A stretch of DNA of 12,255 bases from Bacillota bacterium (GTDB lineage Bacteria > Bacillota > Clostridia > Tissierellales > Sedimentibacteraceae), in assembly GCA_029239575.1 (NCBI GenBank), contig JARBUP010000059.1, positions 1 through 12,255 on the forward strand, given 5' to 3'. The notes under the pieces are model-generated. The model saw nothing but the letters and a program-made list of their open reading frames with translations. It searched no databases and was not told where the DNA came from. Of this stretch, positions 6,586 to 12,255 are shown piece by piece. The position numbers were made by a program, and so were the translations under genes. Each line of letters opens with the position of its first letter. The stretch's first letter is position 1.

Positions 6586-7896
6586 ATGGATATTTTATTA
6601 AACCCGATTATTATTTCAGTTGTATTAATGTGTGGTCTTTGTTTATTACGATTAAATGTAATGTTATCAATAATTATTGCAGCTGTTATTGCAGGGCTTT
6701 TGGCAGGAATGAATTTAGGTGATACAATGGGAATCATGATTAGCGGCATGGGCGGAAACGCAGAAACTGCTTTAAGTTATGTGCTCCTTGGAGTTATTGC
6801 TGCAGCAATGGGTCAGACAGGCCTTGCAGATATATTAGCTTTAAAAATTGCTAAATTAGTAAAAGGTAACAAATTTGCATTATTAATGGTTTTCACATTT
6901 GTTGCTATATTATCTCAAACTTTAATACCTGTACATATAGCATTTATTCCAATATTAATACCTGCTTTGCTTCCTATGATGGACAGATTGAAAATTGACA
7001 GAAGAGCAGCAGTGTGTGCATTGACATTTGGTTTATTGGCACCTTATGTTACAATGCCTGTTGGATACGGAATCATATTCCAAGGTATAGTATCTGAAGC
7101 AATGACAGCTAACGGCATGGCTGCAACAACTACAGACGTTTGGCATGCAAACGGTATATTGCTTATAGGATTATTTGTTGGTTTAGTAACTTCATTGTTA
7201 TATTTCAAAAAAGAAAGAACATATAAAGACAGTGATACTATAGAAGCAGCTATCTCAATTAGCGATGCAGATACAAAAATGACTTCAGTTCACTATTTAG
7301 CTCTTTTATCAGCAGTAGTTACAATGTTTATTCAGATTTTGACAGGATCAATGCCTTTAGGCGCAATGGCAGGTATCATGTTAATGCTTGTTTTCAAAGT
7401 AATACCATGGAGACAAATGGATGGAGTAATAGATGACGGTGTAAAATTAATGGGATTCATTGCATTTGTAATGCTTGTTGCATCAGGATATGGAGATGTT
7501 ATAAGCAAATCAGGTGCTGTTGATTCTTTGATTAACTCGGCAATATCAGTAGTTGGACAAAATAAAATTATGGCTGCTTCTGTAATGTTACTTGTTGGTT
7601 TAGCAATTGATATGGGTATCGGTACTTCATTTGGTACAGTGCCAATAATAGCAGTATTATTTGTTCCGTTTGCTATGAAAGTTGGTTTCAGCATGCCTGC
7701 AACTATAGTAATTATTTCAGCTGCAGCTGCTTTAGGAGATGCTGGTTCACCTGCTTCTGACACAACATTAGGACCTTCAGCAGGATTGGGCGCAGACGGT
7801 CAGCATGATCACATTTGGGATACTTGCGTACCATCATTCTTTTTCTATAATGGACCGCTATTTATTTGCGGATTAGTTGGAGCAATGATTTTATAA
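6586..7896 (+). CDS. YuiF-type transporter (Na+/H+ antiporter superfamily), probable histidine permease
   Basis: This is a polytopic inner-membrane protein of 436 residues with about eleven to twelve hydrophobic segments. It matches the YuiF/Na_H_antiporter family. Hallmarks are the start LNPIIISVVLMCGLCLLRL, the LIPVHIAFIPILIPALLP segment, and the highly conserved C-terminal GDAGSPASDTTLGPSAGL followed by DGQHDHIWDTCVP. The family name suggests cation exchange, but B. subtilis-like YuiF proteins have been predicted as histidine permeases from regulon comparisons. Its place between hutH and the racemase/hutP genes supports histidine uptake. This substrate is inference. The ATG has AGGAG 6 nt upstream (6575-6579), and a strong terminator follows the gene. 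Confidence 0.85.
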   Translation: MDILLNPIIISVVLMCGLCLLRLNVMLSIIIAAVIAGLLAGMNLGDTMGIMISGMGGNAETALSYVLLGVIAAAMGQTGLADILALKIAKLVKGNKFALLMVFTFVAILSQTLIPVHIAFIPILIPALLPMMDRLKIDRRAAVCALTFGLLAPYVTMPVGYGIIFQGIVSEAMTANGMAATTTDVWHANGILLIGLFVGLVTSLLYFKKERTYKDSDTIEAAISISDADTKMTSVHYLALLSAVVTMFIQILTGSMPLGAMAGIMLMLVFKVIPWRQMDGVIDDGVKLMGFIAFVMLVASGYGDVISKSGAVDSLINSAISVVGQNKIMAASVMLLVGLAIDMGIGTSFGTVPIIAVLFVPFAMKVGFSMPATIVIISAAAALGDAGSPASDTTLGPSAGLGADGQHDHIWDTCVPSFFFYNGPLFICGLVGAMIL

Positions 7897-8008
7897 TAAG
7901 AAATAAAGACAAAAATTTTATATTTTTTATTATAACAAGTAAAATGGATTTTCAGTAACAAGTAATTTTGTAAGTTTTATTTTATTGAAAAATATAAAAT
8001 GTGATATA

Positions 8009-8051
8009 AAAAAGAAGACAGAATTTCATTAAGAACTTCTGTCTTCTTTTT
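8009..8051 (+). terminator. Intrinsic terminator after the transporter gene
   Basis: A 15-bp perfect stem (8009-8023 with 8037-8051; core GAAGACAGAA with TTCTGTCTTC) ends in an A-tract/U-tract, typical of a rho-independent terminator. The flanking A and T runs would let it work in either direction. It separates the transporter from the racemase gene. I see no convincing sigma-A promoter between 8052 and the racemase start, so readthrough or an unrecognised promoter must serve that gene. Confidence 0.9.
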
Positions 8052-8136
8052 GCTAAAGTAATAAGGTTCTTATTTTTAAAATTTTATAAAGGCTAATTTT
8101 AAATTCACTAAAAAATTCAGAAAGGCGGTAAATATT

Positions 8137-8931
8137 ATGAATGAATATGATGTTTTGTTAGCAAATCCTGCAGGCAATATTACGGCAATTGTGCTTAATG
8201 AAAATGTAAAAAAAGAAAATTACATTGAAATAGCAAATAAACTAATGGAATTAAAACAGTATAATATTGAGCAGGTTGGATTTGTAAAAAAACCTCAAAT
8301 GGGCGGAGAATTAAGGCTTGAAATGATGGGCGGAGAATTTTGCGGAAATGCTACGAGGAGTTTTGGATTATACTTAGCACAACTTAAGGGTGAATTAGAT
8401 GATGAAAAAATAGCAGTAGAAATAAGCGGATGTTCTGATTTGGTCTTTGTTGAAACAAATTTAAAAAACAAATATACAAAAACCCAGATGCCCCTCCCAA
8501 AGAATATATTTGAAATAAATTTAAGTAATGGAAAAAACTTTAGCGTAATTGAGTTTGAAGGAATTTTTCATGCAATATGCTGGGAAGATTTAAATGATAA
8601 TATTTATGACAGTATTAAGGAAGTAATATATGAAAAATATAATCCTGAAGCAATGGGTGTAATTTTTTTAAATAAAGACAGCTTAGAAATTAAGCCAATT
8701 GTATATGTAAAAGAAACCAACAGCAAAGTTTACGAACAAAGCTGTGGTTCAGGATCAATAGCAGCAGCCGTATTTTTATCTAAAGACAATAATGAGGGAA
8801 TATATACATATAATATTAAGAATCCAGGCGGCATTATAGAAGTAATTTTACATAAATTAAATGGTAAATTCATAATGGCTTTTATGGGAGGTACCGTTGA
8901 GCTATCTGAAATAATAAATATTAACTTATAA
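8137..8931 (+). CDS. DapF-fold cofactor-independent amino acid racemase, probable histidine racemase
   Basis: The 264-residue protein has the two-lobed diaminopimelate epimerase pattern, with one catalytic cysteine per lobe. Cys69 lies in MMGGEFCGNATRSF and Cys203 in QSCGSGSIAAA, equivalent to the CGNG and CGTG cysteines of DapF. Such enzymes use two thiols to invert the alpha carbon without PLP. It lacks classic DapF wording (for example the DGSEAEQCGNG context) and so is unlikely to serve lysine or peptidoglycan synthesis. DapF-like enzymes acting on histidine are known (CntK of Staphylococcus; a histidine racemase of Fusobacterium). Placement between a likely histidine transporter and hutP makes histidine the best guess. 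The ATG follows a GGCGG ribosome site. Other substrates of this superfamily, such as proline, remain possible. Confidence 0.75.
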   Translation: MNEYDVLLANPAGNITAIVLNENVKKENYIEIANKLMELKQYNIEQVGFVKKPQMGGELRLEMMGGEFCGNATRSFGLYLAQLKGELDDEKIAVEISGCSDLVFVETNLKNKYTKTQMPLPKNIFEINLSNGKNFSVIEFEGIFHAICWEDLNDNIYDSIKEVIYEKYNPEAMGVIFLNKDSLEIKPIVYVKETNSKVYEQSCGSGSIAAAVFLSKDNNEGIYTYNIKNPGGIIEVILHKLNGKFIMAFMGGTVELSEIININL

Positions 8932-9089
8932 TTATTTAATTAATTACTCAACATAAAAAATTATACTATAAATGATAAATTATAAGAAAATTTATTATTT
9001 ATACAAATAATTTAGTTTGGTTTTTTATATTTTTTTGTTATAATGATATATAACGTTATCATTTTAAATTTATTTTAGGAAGGATAAAT
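8932..9089 (+). promoter_or_regulatory. hutP promoter region with inverted repeat over the -10
   Basis: TTGGTT (9017-9022), a 16-nt spacer and TATAAT (9039-9044) form a plausible promoter with transcription from about 9051. An inverted repeat AATGATA/TATCATT (9042-9048 with 9057-9063) overlaps the -10 and start point, and a 10-nt palindrome ATAACGTTAT (9050-9059) sits inside it, so a repressor or self-folding RNA end could act here. There is no terminator-like hairpin after the racemase gene, so some transcription may also run through. No UAG array is present. Confidence 0.6.
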
Positions 9090-9530
9090 ATGAATTCAGA
9101 GAATCACGGCATTGGAAAAATTTCAATATTATTGGCACTTTCAGACGATTACGAAAATTTAAAAGAAAAATATGAAAACAAAGGTTATATGATACTTAAG
9201 GGTAATGCAGGTAGCATGGATGTAAAAAAAATATATGCTGCTATTGAAACAGCAGCTTTTAGAGAGGACATGATAAGAGAAAATTATCATGACGAACATG
9301 CGCTGTATCATGCAATTCAGGAAGCTTTAATGGGTTACTGCAGAGGTCAGGTTGTTCTTGGTGATGTATTAAGAACTGCAGGACTTATTTATGTTTTAGT
9401 AAGAGGAAATTTAATTGAAGGTGATAAAGCTAACGGTGACTGGATTTCTTTAGTTTTATTCGGACAAATTGGTTCTCCAAGAAAAGGATTTGAACATGAA
9501 GCAATAGGATTGGGTGTTCAGCCTATATGA
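9090..9530 (+). CDS. hutP: HutP, histidine-dependent RNA-binding antiterminator
   Basis: HutP binds L-histidine and Mg2+, forms a hexamer and grips UAG-rich RNA in the hut leader so that RNA polymerase reads through the terminator. The 146-residue protein is close to the B. subtilis length (148) and keeps the family core: GNAGSMDVKKIYAAIETA, EHALYHAIQEAL, RGQVVLGDVLRTAGL, LVRGN, GDWISLVLFGQIG and GFEHEAIGLGV. His70, His74 and His136 align with the B. subtilis metal-ligand histidines 73, 77 and 138, so ligand sensing should be intact. AGGAAGG lies 6 nt before the ATG. In B. subtilis hutP is the first gene of the hut operon; here it stands apart, 2.8 kb downstream of hutH, with its own promoter. 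Confidence 0.95.
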   Translation: MNSENHGIGKISILLALSDDYENLKEKYENKGYMILKGNAGSMDVKKIYAAIETAAFREDMIRENYHDEHALYHAIQEALMGYCRGQVVLGDVLRTAGLIYVLVRGNLIEGDKANGDWISLVLFGQIGSPRKGFEHEAIGLGVQPI

Positions 9531-9667
9531 TATAAAAATAAATACAAGATACTACTTCATTATATATTGCTTCAGAAGCATTAAAGGTAATTGCGGAACT
9601 GTTATAGAAATAATAAGCAAAAGCAGTTACTAAAATAAAAAAAAGACAATTATTGTTATAATTTTAA
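9531..9667 (+). other. Gene-free spacer after hutP
   Basis: No start codon with a ribosome site and no sizeable frame is present. Short runs read like protein (for example a frame ending at a TAA about 9633), but they lack starts and are better taken as chance. The spacer leads into the hutP terminator. Confidence 0.4.
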
Positions 9668-9697
9668 GCGGCAAAGTAAAAGCTTGCCGCATTTTTT
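9668..9697 (+). terminator. Intrinsic terminator downstream of hutP
   Basis: GCGGCAA (9668-9674) pairs with TTGCCGC (9684-9690) around a 9-nt loop and is followed by A and six T residues. This is a standard GC-rich rho-independent terminator and closes the histidine module. Confidence 0.88.
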
Positions 9698-9735
9698 ATT
9701 TTATAGGAAAGTTCTACTTTCCTATAAAATAAAAA
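9693..9735. repeat. Perfect 20-bp inverted repeat with 3-nt loop
   Basis: Positions 9693-9712 are perfectly complementary to 9716-9735, with TCT between. The left arm overlaps the U-tract of the preceding terminator. The arms are A/T-rich at the outside and have a GGAAAGT/ACTTTCC core. No U-tract follows in either direction, so it is not a simple terminator. It could be a second termination element, a supercoil-extruded cruciform, or the scar of a small mobile element. Confidence 0.85.
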
Positions 9736-9765
9736 TAAGGGGTGAAGGTGTAAGAATTCTTAATA

Positions 9766-9794
9766 TTGCTTAATCTTTTTAGCGGTGTTATAAT
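9766..9794 (+). promoter_or_regulatory. Sigma-A promoter of the DUF815 ATPase gene
   Basis: TTGCTT (9766-9771) and a perfect TATAAT (9789-9794) are 17 nt apart, so transcription would begin near 9801, about 28 nt before the ATG. A 12-nt palindrome TAAGAATTCTTA (9751-9762) lies just upstream of the -35 and could be an operator. Confidence 0.75.
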
Positions 9795-9828
9795 TATTTA
9801 TAAACTTTTATGAACTGTGAGGAAGAAA

Positions 9829-11034
9829 ATGGCTGATAATATGTTAACAAGCTTAATTGTGTACAGAAATTTATTAAATGACCCAATTTTAAATACATAT
9901 AACGATTTATATAATGATTACTTAAATTATAATAACCAAGGAAATAAAAATGAATTTTCAAATAAATATTATGATATATGCAGTTTTTTAATTTTAAATA
10001 GCTATGATTCAATGAATGATTACATTTCTAAAAAAATATTATTTGATGAAAATATATTTAGTATCTGCTGTGAGAAAAATCAATCAATAGATGGAAAAGT
10101 AAAAAAAGCAGTTATTCATGATTTTATGATTATTAAAAAGTTTTTTGAAATGCCATTTAAGAGCATGGCTGCAAATGCAGGTGATATAAATAATTTTTTG
10201 AACTTTAATTGTAGAGAAAAACTTTCAGAAATTTTAAAAAGTAAAAATGTAGAAGAAATATATGAATTAATGATAGATGAATATTCAAAAAATGGATGCG
10301 GCCAATATAGAAATAATTTTGCTTTCAGTTTAAATGAAATGGGTGAAATTATTCCTGTAGAAAATTTTGAACCAGTTAAAATGGAAAATATTTATGGTTA
10401 TGAAAATCAAAAAAATAAAGTAATTAAAAATACCAAAAGGTTTATCAGCGATAGATATGCTTTAAATGCATTATTAGTAGGGGATTCAGGTACAGGAAAA
10501 TCAACTGCAGTTAAAGCATTAATACCGATGTTTAAAAATGAAAAATTAAGATTAATTGAAATAGAAAAACAAAATCTTAAATTCATACCTAATTTAGTTG
10601 AACATATAAAAAACAGGGGAATGTATTTTATAATTTTTATAGATGATTTATCTTTTGAATCAAATGAAAATTCATATAAATATTTAAAATCCGTTGTTGA
10701 AGGAAGCATTTATGAACAACCAAGAAATATTTTATTTTATGTTACATCAAATAGAAAACATTTAATAAAAGAAAGTATGACTGACAGAAATAATGAAGTC
10801 CATATTAGGGATGCGATAAATGAACAAACATCTCTGTCAGATCGTTTTGGACTTACAATACTTTATTCAGAGCCAACTCAAAATGAATATTTTGAAATAG
10901 CTTTAGGTTTAGCTGAAAAATATGATATTAAATATGAAAATAAAGAATTGTTTTTATTAGAAGCTAAGAAGTTTGCTTTGCAAAATGGGGGAAGATCTGG
11001 AAGAACAGCTGTACAATTTATAAAATCTTTATAA
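9829..11034 (+). CDS. DUF815-family AAA+ ATPase of unknown function
   Basis: The 401-residue protein has an N-terminal helical region (about 1-190) and a C-terminal AAA+ module. Walker A is GDSGTGKST at 218-226 and Walker B is IIFIDDLSFE with acidic Asp272-Asp273. A sensor-1-like TSNRKHL and an arginine-containing SDRFGL segment follow, as in the DUF815/COG2607 group. No signal peptide or membrane segment is visible, so it should be cytoplasmic. A GTG at 9817 is in frame, but that codon is part of the GTGAGGA ribosome site for the ATG at 9829, so I use the ATG. The family has no settled role. It stands alone with its own promoter and shows no clear link to the histidine genes. Confidence 0.87.
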   Translation: MADNMLTSLIVYRNLLNDPILNTYNDLYNDYLNYNNQGNKNEFSNKYYDICSFLILNSYDSMNDYISKKILFDENIFSICCEKNQSIDGKVKKAVIHDFMIIKKFFEMPFKSMAANAGDINNFLNFNCREKLSEILKSKNVEEIYELMIDEYSKNGCGQYRNNFAFSLNEMGEIIPVENFEPVKMENIYGYENQKNKVIKNTKRFISDRYALNALLVGDSGTGKSTAVKALIPMFKNEKLRLIEIEKQNLKFIPNLVEHIKNRGMYFIIFIDDLSFESNENSYKYLKSVVEGSIYEQPRNILFYVTSNRKHLIKESMTDRNNEVHIRDAINEQTSLSDRFGLTILYSEPTQNEYFEIALGLAEKYDIKYENKELFLLEAKKFALQNGGRSGRTAVQFIKSL

Positions 11035-11060
11035 AAAGTTAAAAATATTTTATTAATTTT

Positions 11061-11085
11061 GGAACAAAGAAATAAAATGTACGTC
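11061..11085 (+). promoter_or_regulatory. ECF-type promoter in front of the sigma factor gene
   Basis: GGAAC (11061-11065) and CGTC (11082-11085) are separated by 16 nt, the usual architecture recognised by ECF sigma factors (GGAAC-N16/17-CGTC). Transcription would start near 11092, about 19 nt before the ATG. The position suggests that the sigma factor transcribes its own operon. Confidence 0.75.
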
Positions 11086-11110
11086 TAATTAAATATGTAT
11101 GAGGTGGATA

Positions 11111-11692
11111 ATGAAAGACAATGAACTATGGCTAATAGAACAAAGTCGAAAAGGAAATGTCGACGCTTTTGAAGAATTAATTAGAGATTATAAAAAAAGT
11201 GCTTATAATATTGCATTAAGAGTTCTTCGAAATAAAGAAGATGCTGAGGATATTTCTCAGGAAGCACTCATAAAAGTATTTAAAAATATTCAGTTTTTTA
11301 ATATGCAGTCTACTTTTAAAGTTTGGATGTATAGAATTGTTGTCAATACATGCCTTGATTTTAAACGCAAAAAAACAGTTGATACATTTTCAATTGACGA
11401 AAAAATTGATTTGGATAATGGTGATGAAGTTTTTAGGCAAATAGAAGATAAAACTAATGATCCTGATTCTTTAGTTGATAAAAATTATGATAGTCAAATG
11501 GTAAATGAAGCAGTAAACAATCTTGAAGATGAATTTAAAACAATAATAATATTGAGGGATATTCAAGGTTTCTCGTACAGTGAAATTTCTGAAATATTAT
11601 CTTGTAATATAGGCACAGTAAAATCAAGACTTTATAGAGCCCGGAAATCTTTAAAAGAGATTATTGAAAAAGAAATGAAAATTCAATATTAG
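11111..11692 (+). CDS. ECF-family RNA polymerase sigma factor
   Basis: This 193-residue protein has the two domains of an ECF sigma factor. Region 2 spans about 20-88, with the core-binding and -10 stretch EDAEDISQEALIKVFKNI followed by FKVWMYRIVVNTCLDFKRKK. Region 4 spans about 134-186, with the helix-turn-helix SYSEISEIL and NIGTVKSRLYRARK. An acidic linker (about 96-128) joins them. An in-frame ATG at 11099 exists, but GAGGTG (11101-11106) forms a ribosome site for the ATG at 11111, so the shorter form is preferred. The anti-sigma gene follows after 13 nt. The signal that activates the pair cannot be read from the sequence. It resembles SigW/SigV-type stress sigmas, but I assign no specific name. 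Confidence 0.94.
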   Translation: MKDNELWLIEQSRKGNVDAFEELIRDYKKSAYNIALRVLRNKEDAEDISQEALIKVFKNIQFFNMQSTFKVWMYRIVVNTCLDFKRKKTVDTFSIDEKIDLDNGDEVFRQIEDKTNDPDSLVDKNYDSQMVNEAVNNLEDEFKTIIILRDIQGFSYSEISEILSCNIGTVKSRLYRARKSLKEIIEKEMKIQY

Positions 11693-11705
11693 GCGGTGAA
11701 AACAA

Positions 11706-12255
11706 ATGAATTGCAACGAAATAAAAGATTTGATGTCTTCATATGTAGACGGAGAACTTAGTGAAAATGAAAAAAAATTAGTTGAAGTGCATATAAATAT
11801 TTGTGATGACTGCAAAAAAGAATTAGAAAGCTATCAACAACTAATTAAAATTATAAAAGATCTTCCTGAAGAAGAGCCACCTAAAGGATACTGCAAAAGG
11901 TTACATGACAAATTATTAAATGTAAAAGTAGAACCAGATGTAAAAATAAAAAGACTAAATAAATTCTTAAATAATAAAAAATGGGTTAAATATGCCGGTG
12001 TTGCTGCTTGTTTAGTTATAGTATTTGCGGTTATAAATTCTCCGTTTTTAAGATTTGGAAGTAATGCTAAAATGTCACAGGAAAATTCAACATCGTCCTA
12101 TGATACGGCAACAGCTGAGCAAGCACCTCCATATGCTCCAACACCTGCCATGGATTCAGGCGGTTATGGTGAAAATGGTGGAAATGATGATAATAAGATG
12201 GTCGCAGATTCTTTAAAATCAGAAGAATCTGAAGCTGCACAGAATTCAATTTTAG
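11706..12255 (+). CDS. Membrane-anchored zinc-finger anti-sigma factor, C-terminus beyond window
   Basis: This gene would bind and hold the preceding ECF sigma factor at the membrane until an outside signal releases it. The visible 183 residues start with a ZAS domain: Cys3 and then His29-x3-Cys33-x2-Cys36, the zinc-binding pattern. A single membrane segment follows at about 94-112 (VKYAGVAACLVIVFAVI). After it comes an outer region rich in Ser, Pro, Gly and Asn (about 115-165), which looks like a flexible linker to a further extracytoplasmic domain. In clostridial relatives that domain is often DUF4349, but none of it is visible here. The ATG has AGGCGGTG upstream, overlapping the sigma stop region, consistent with one operon. 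The frame is open to the right edge. Confidence 0.9.
   Translation, partial: MNCNEIKDLMSSYVDGELSENEKKLVEVHINICDDCKKELESYQQLIKIIKDLPEEEPPKGYCKRLHDKLLNVKVEPDVKIKRLNKFLNNKKWVKYAGVAACLVIVFAVINSPFLRFGSNAKMSQENSTSSYDTATAEQAPPYAPTPAMDSGGYGENGGNDDNKMVADSLKSEESEAAQNSIL

Noticed and set aside
6456..6749. Minus-strand open frame across the transporter start
   Set aside because: It overlaps the conserved N-terminus of the transporter, has no homologous look and no ribosome site.
7332..7763. Minus-strand 143-codon frame in the transporter gene
   Set aside because: It is the antisense of a strongly conserved membrane protein; its composition mirrors the sense strand.
8056..8072. HutP-like NAG array before the racemase gene
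   Set aside because: Only two AAG triplets (8056, 8063) are in 7-nt phase; the third position is TTA, and the site lies after rather than before a terminator.
9531..9667. Remnant coding sequence after hutP
   Set aside because: Short protein-like runs exist in two frames, but there is no start, no ribosome site and no family I recognise.
9817..9828. GTG start for the DUF815 ATPase
   Set aside because: That GTG is part of the GTGAGGA ribosome site serving the ATG at 9829.
9794..10012. Minus-strand open frame at the start of the DUF815 gene
   Set aside because: It is antisense to an AT-rich coding start and covers the promoter; its composition is biased and it has no ribosome site.
10407..10709. 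Minus-strand open frame across the ATPase Walker region
   Set aside because: It lies opposite the conserved Walker A and B coding sequence and is an antisense shadow.
12067..12249. Minus-strand frame with His-rich repeats near the right edge
   Set aside because: The His/Phe runs are the antisense of the Asn/Gly/Asp-rich linker of the anti-sigma factor.

Overview
The window is AT-rich, with strong AGGAGG-type ribosome sites, sigma-A-like promoters and intrinsic terminators. Together with an oxygen-independent fermentative gene set (citrate lyase, histidine ammonia-lyase, HutP), this points to a low-GC Gram-positive anaerobe of the Clostridia/Tissierellia type. I cannot name a genus from sequence alone. 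I see no rRNA, tRNA, CRISPR array, phage gene or transposase.

Region 1 (1-4499) is a citrate module. A minus-strand operon reads citC-citD-citE-citF, tightly packed with 1-3 nt gaps or small overlaps, and citF runs off the left edge. A CitMHS-family citrate transporter is transcribed divergently on the plus strand. The 271-bp divergent region carries several inverted repeats that look like regulator sites.

Region 2 (4500-9740) is a histidine module. hutH (histidine ammonia-lyase) has a clean promoter and a leader with three UAG triplets at exact 7-nt spacing, directly in front of a strong intrinsic terminator. This is the recognition geometry known for the antiterminator HutP of Bacillus subtilis. 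Next come a YuiF-type (Na+/H+ antiporter superfamily) transporter, probably for histidine, and a DapF-fold cofactor-independent racemase that keeps both catalytic cysteines. A true hutP gene, with its own promoter, lies at the end. The likely logic is that histidine enters through the transporter, the racemase interconverts D- and L-histidine, and HutH deaminates the L form to urocanate. L-histidine bound to HutP lets RNA polymerase read through the hutH leader terminator. hutU, hutI and later pathway genes are not in the window.

Region 3 (9740-12255) is unrelated. It holds a stand-alone DUF815-type AAA+ ATPase with its own promoter, then an ECF sigma factor and its membrane-anchored zinc-finger anti-sigma factor, which runs off the right edge. 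An ECF-type promoter (GGAAC-N16-CGTC) just upstream of the sigma gene suggests autoregulation.

The points most worth following are the HutP-type leader in front of a hutH that is unlinked from its usual operon partners, and the placement of a putative histidine racemase inside this HutP locus.
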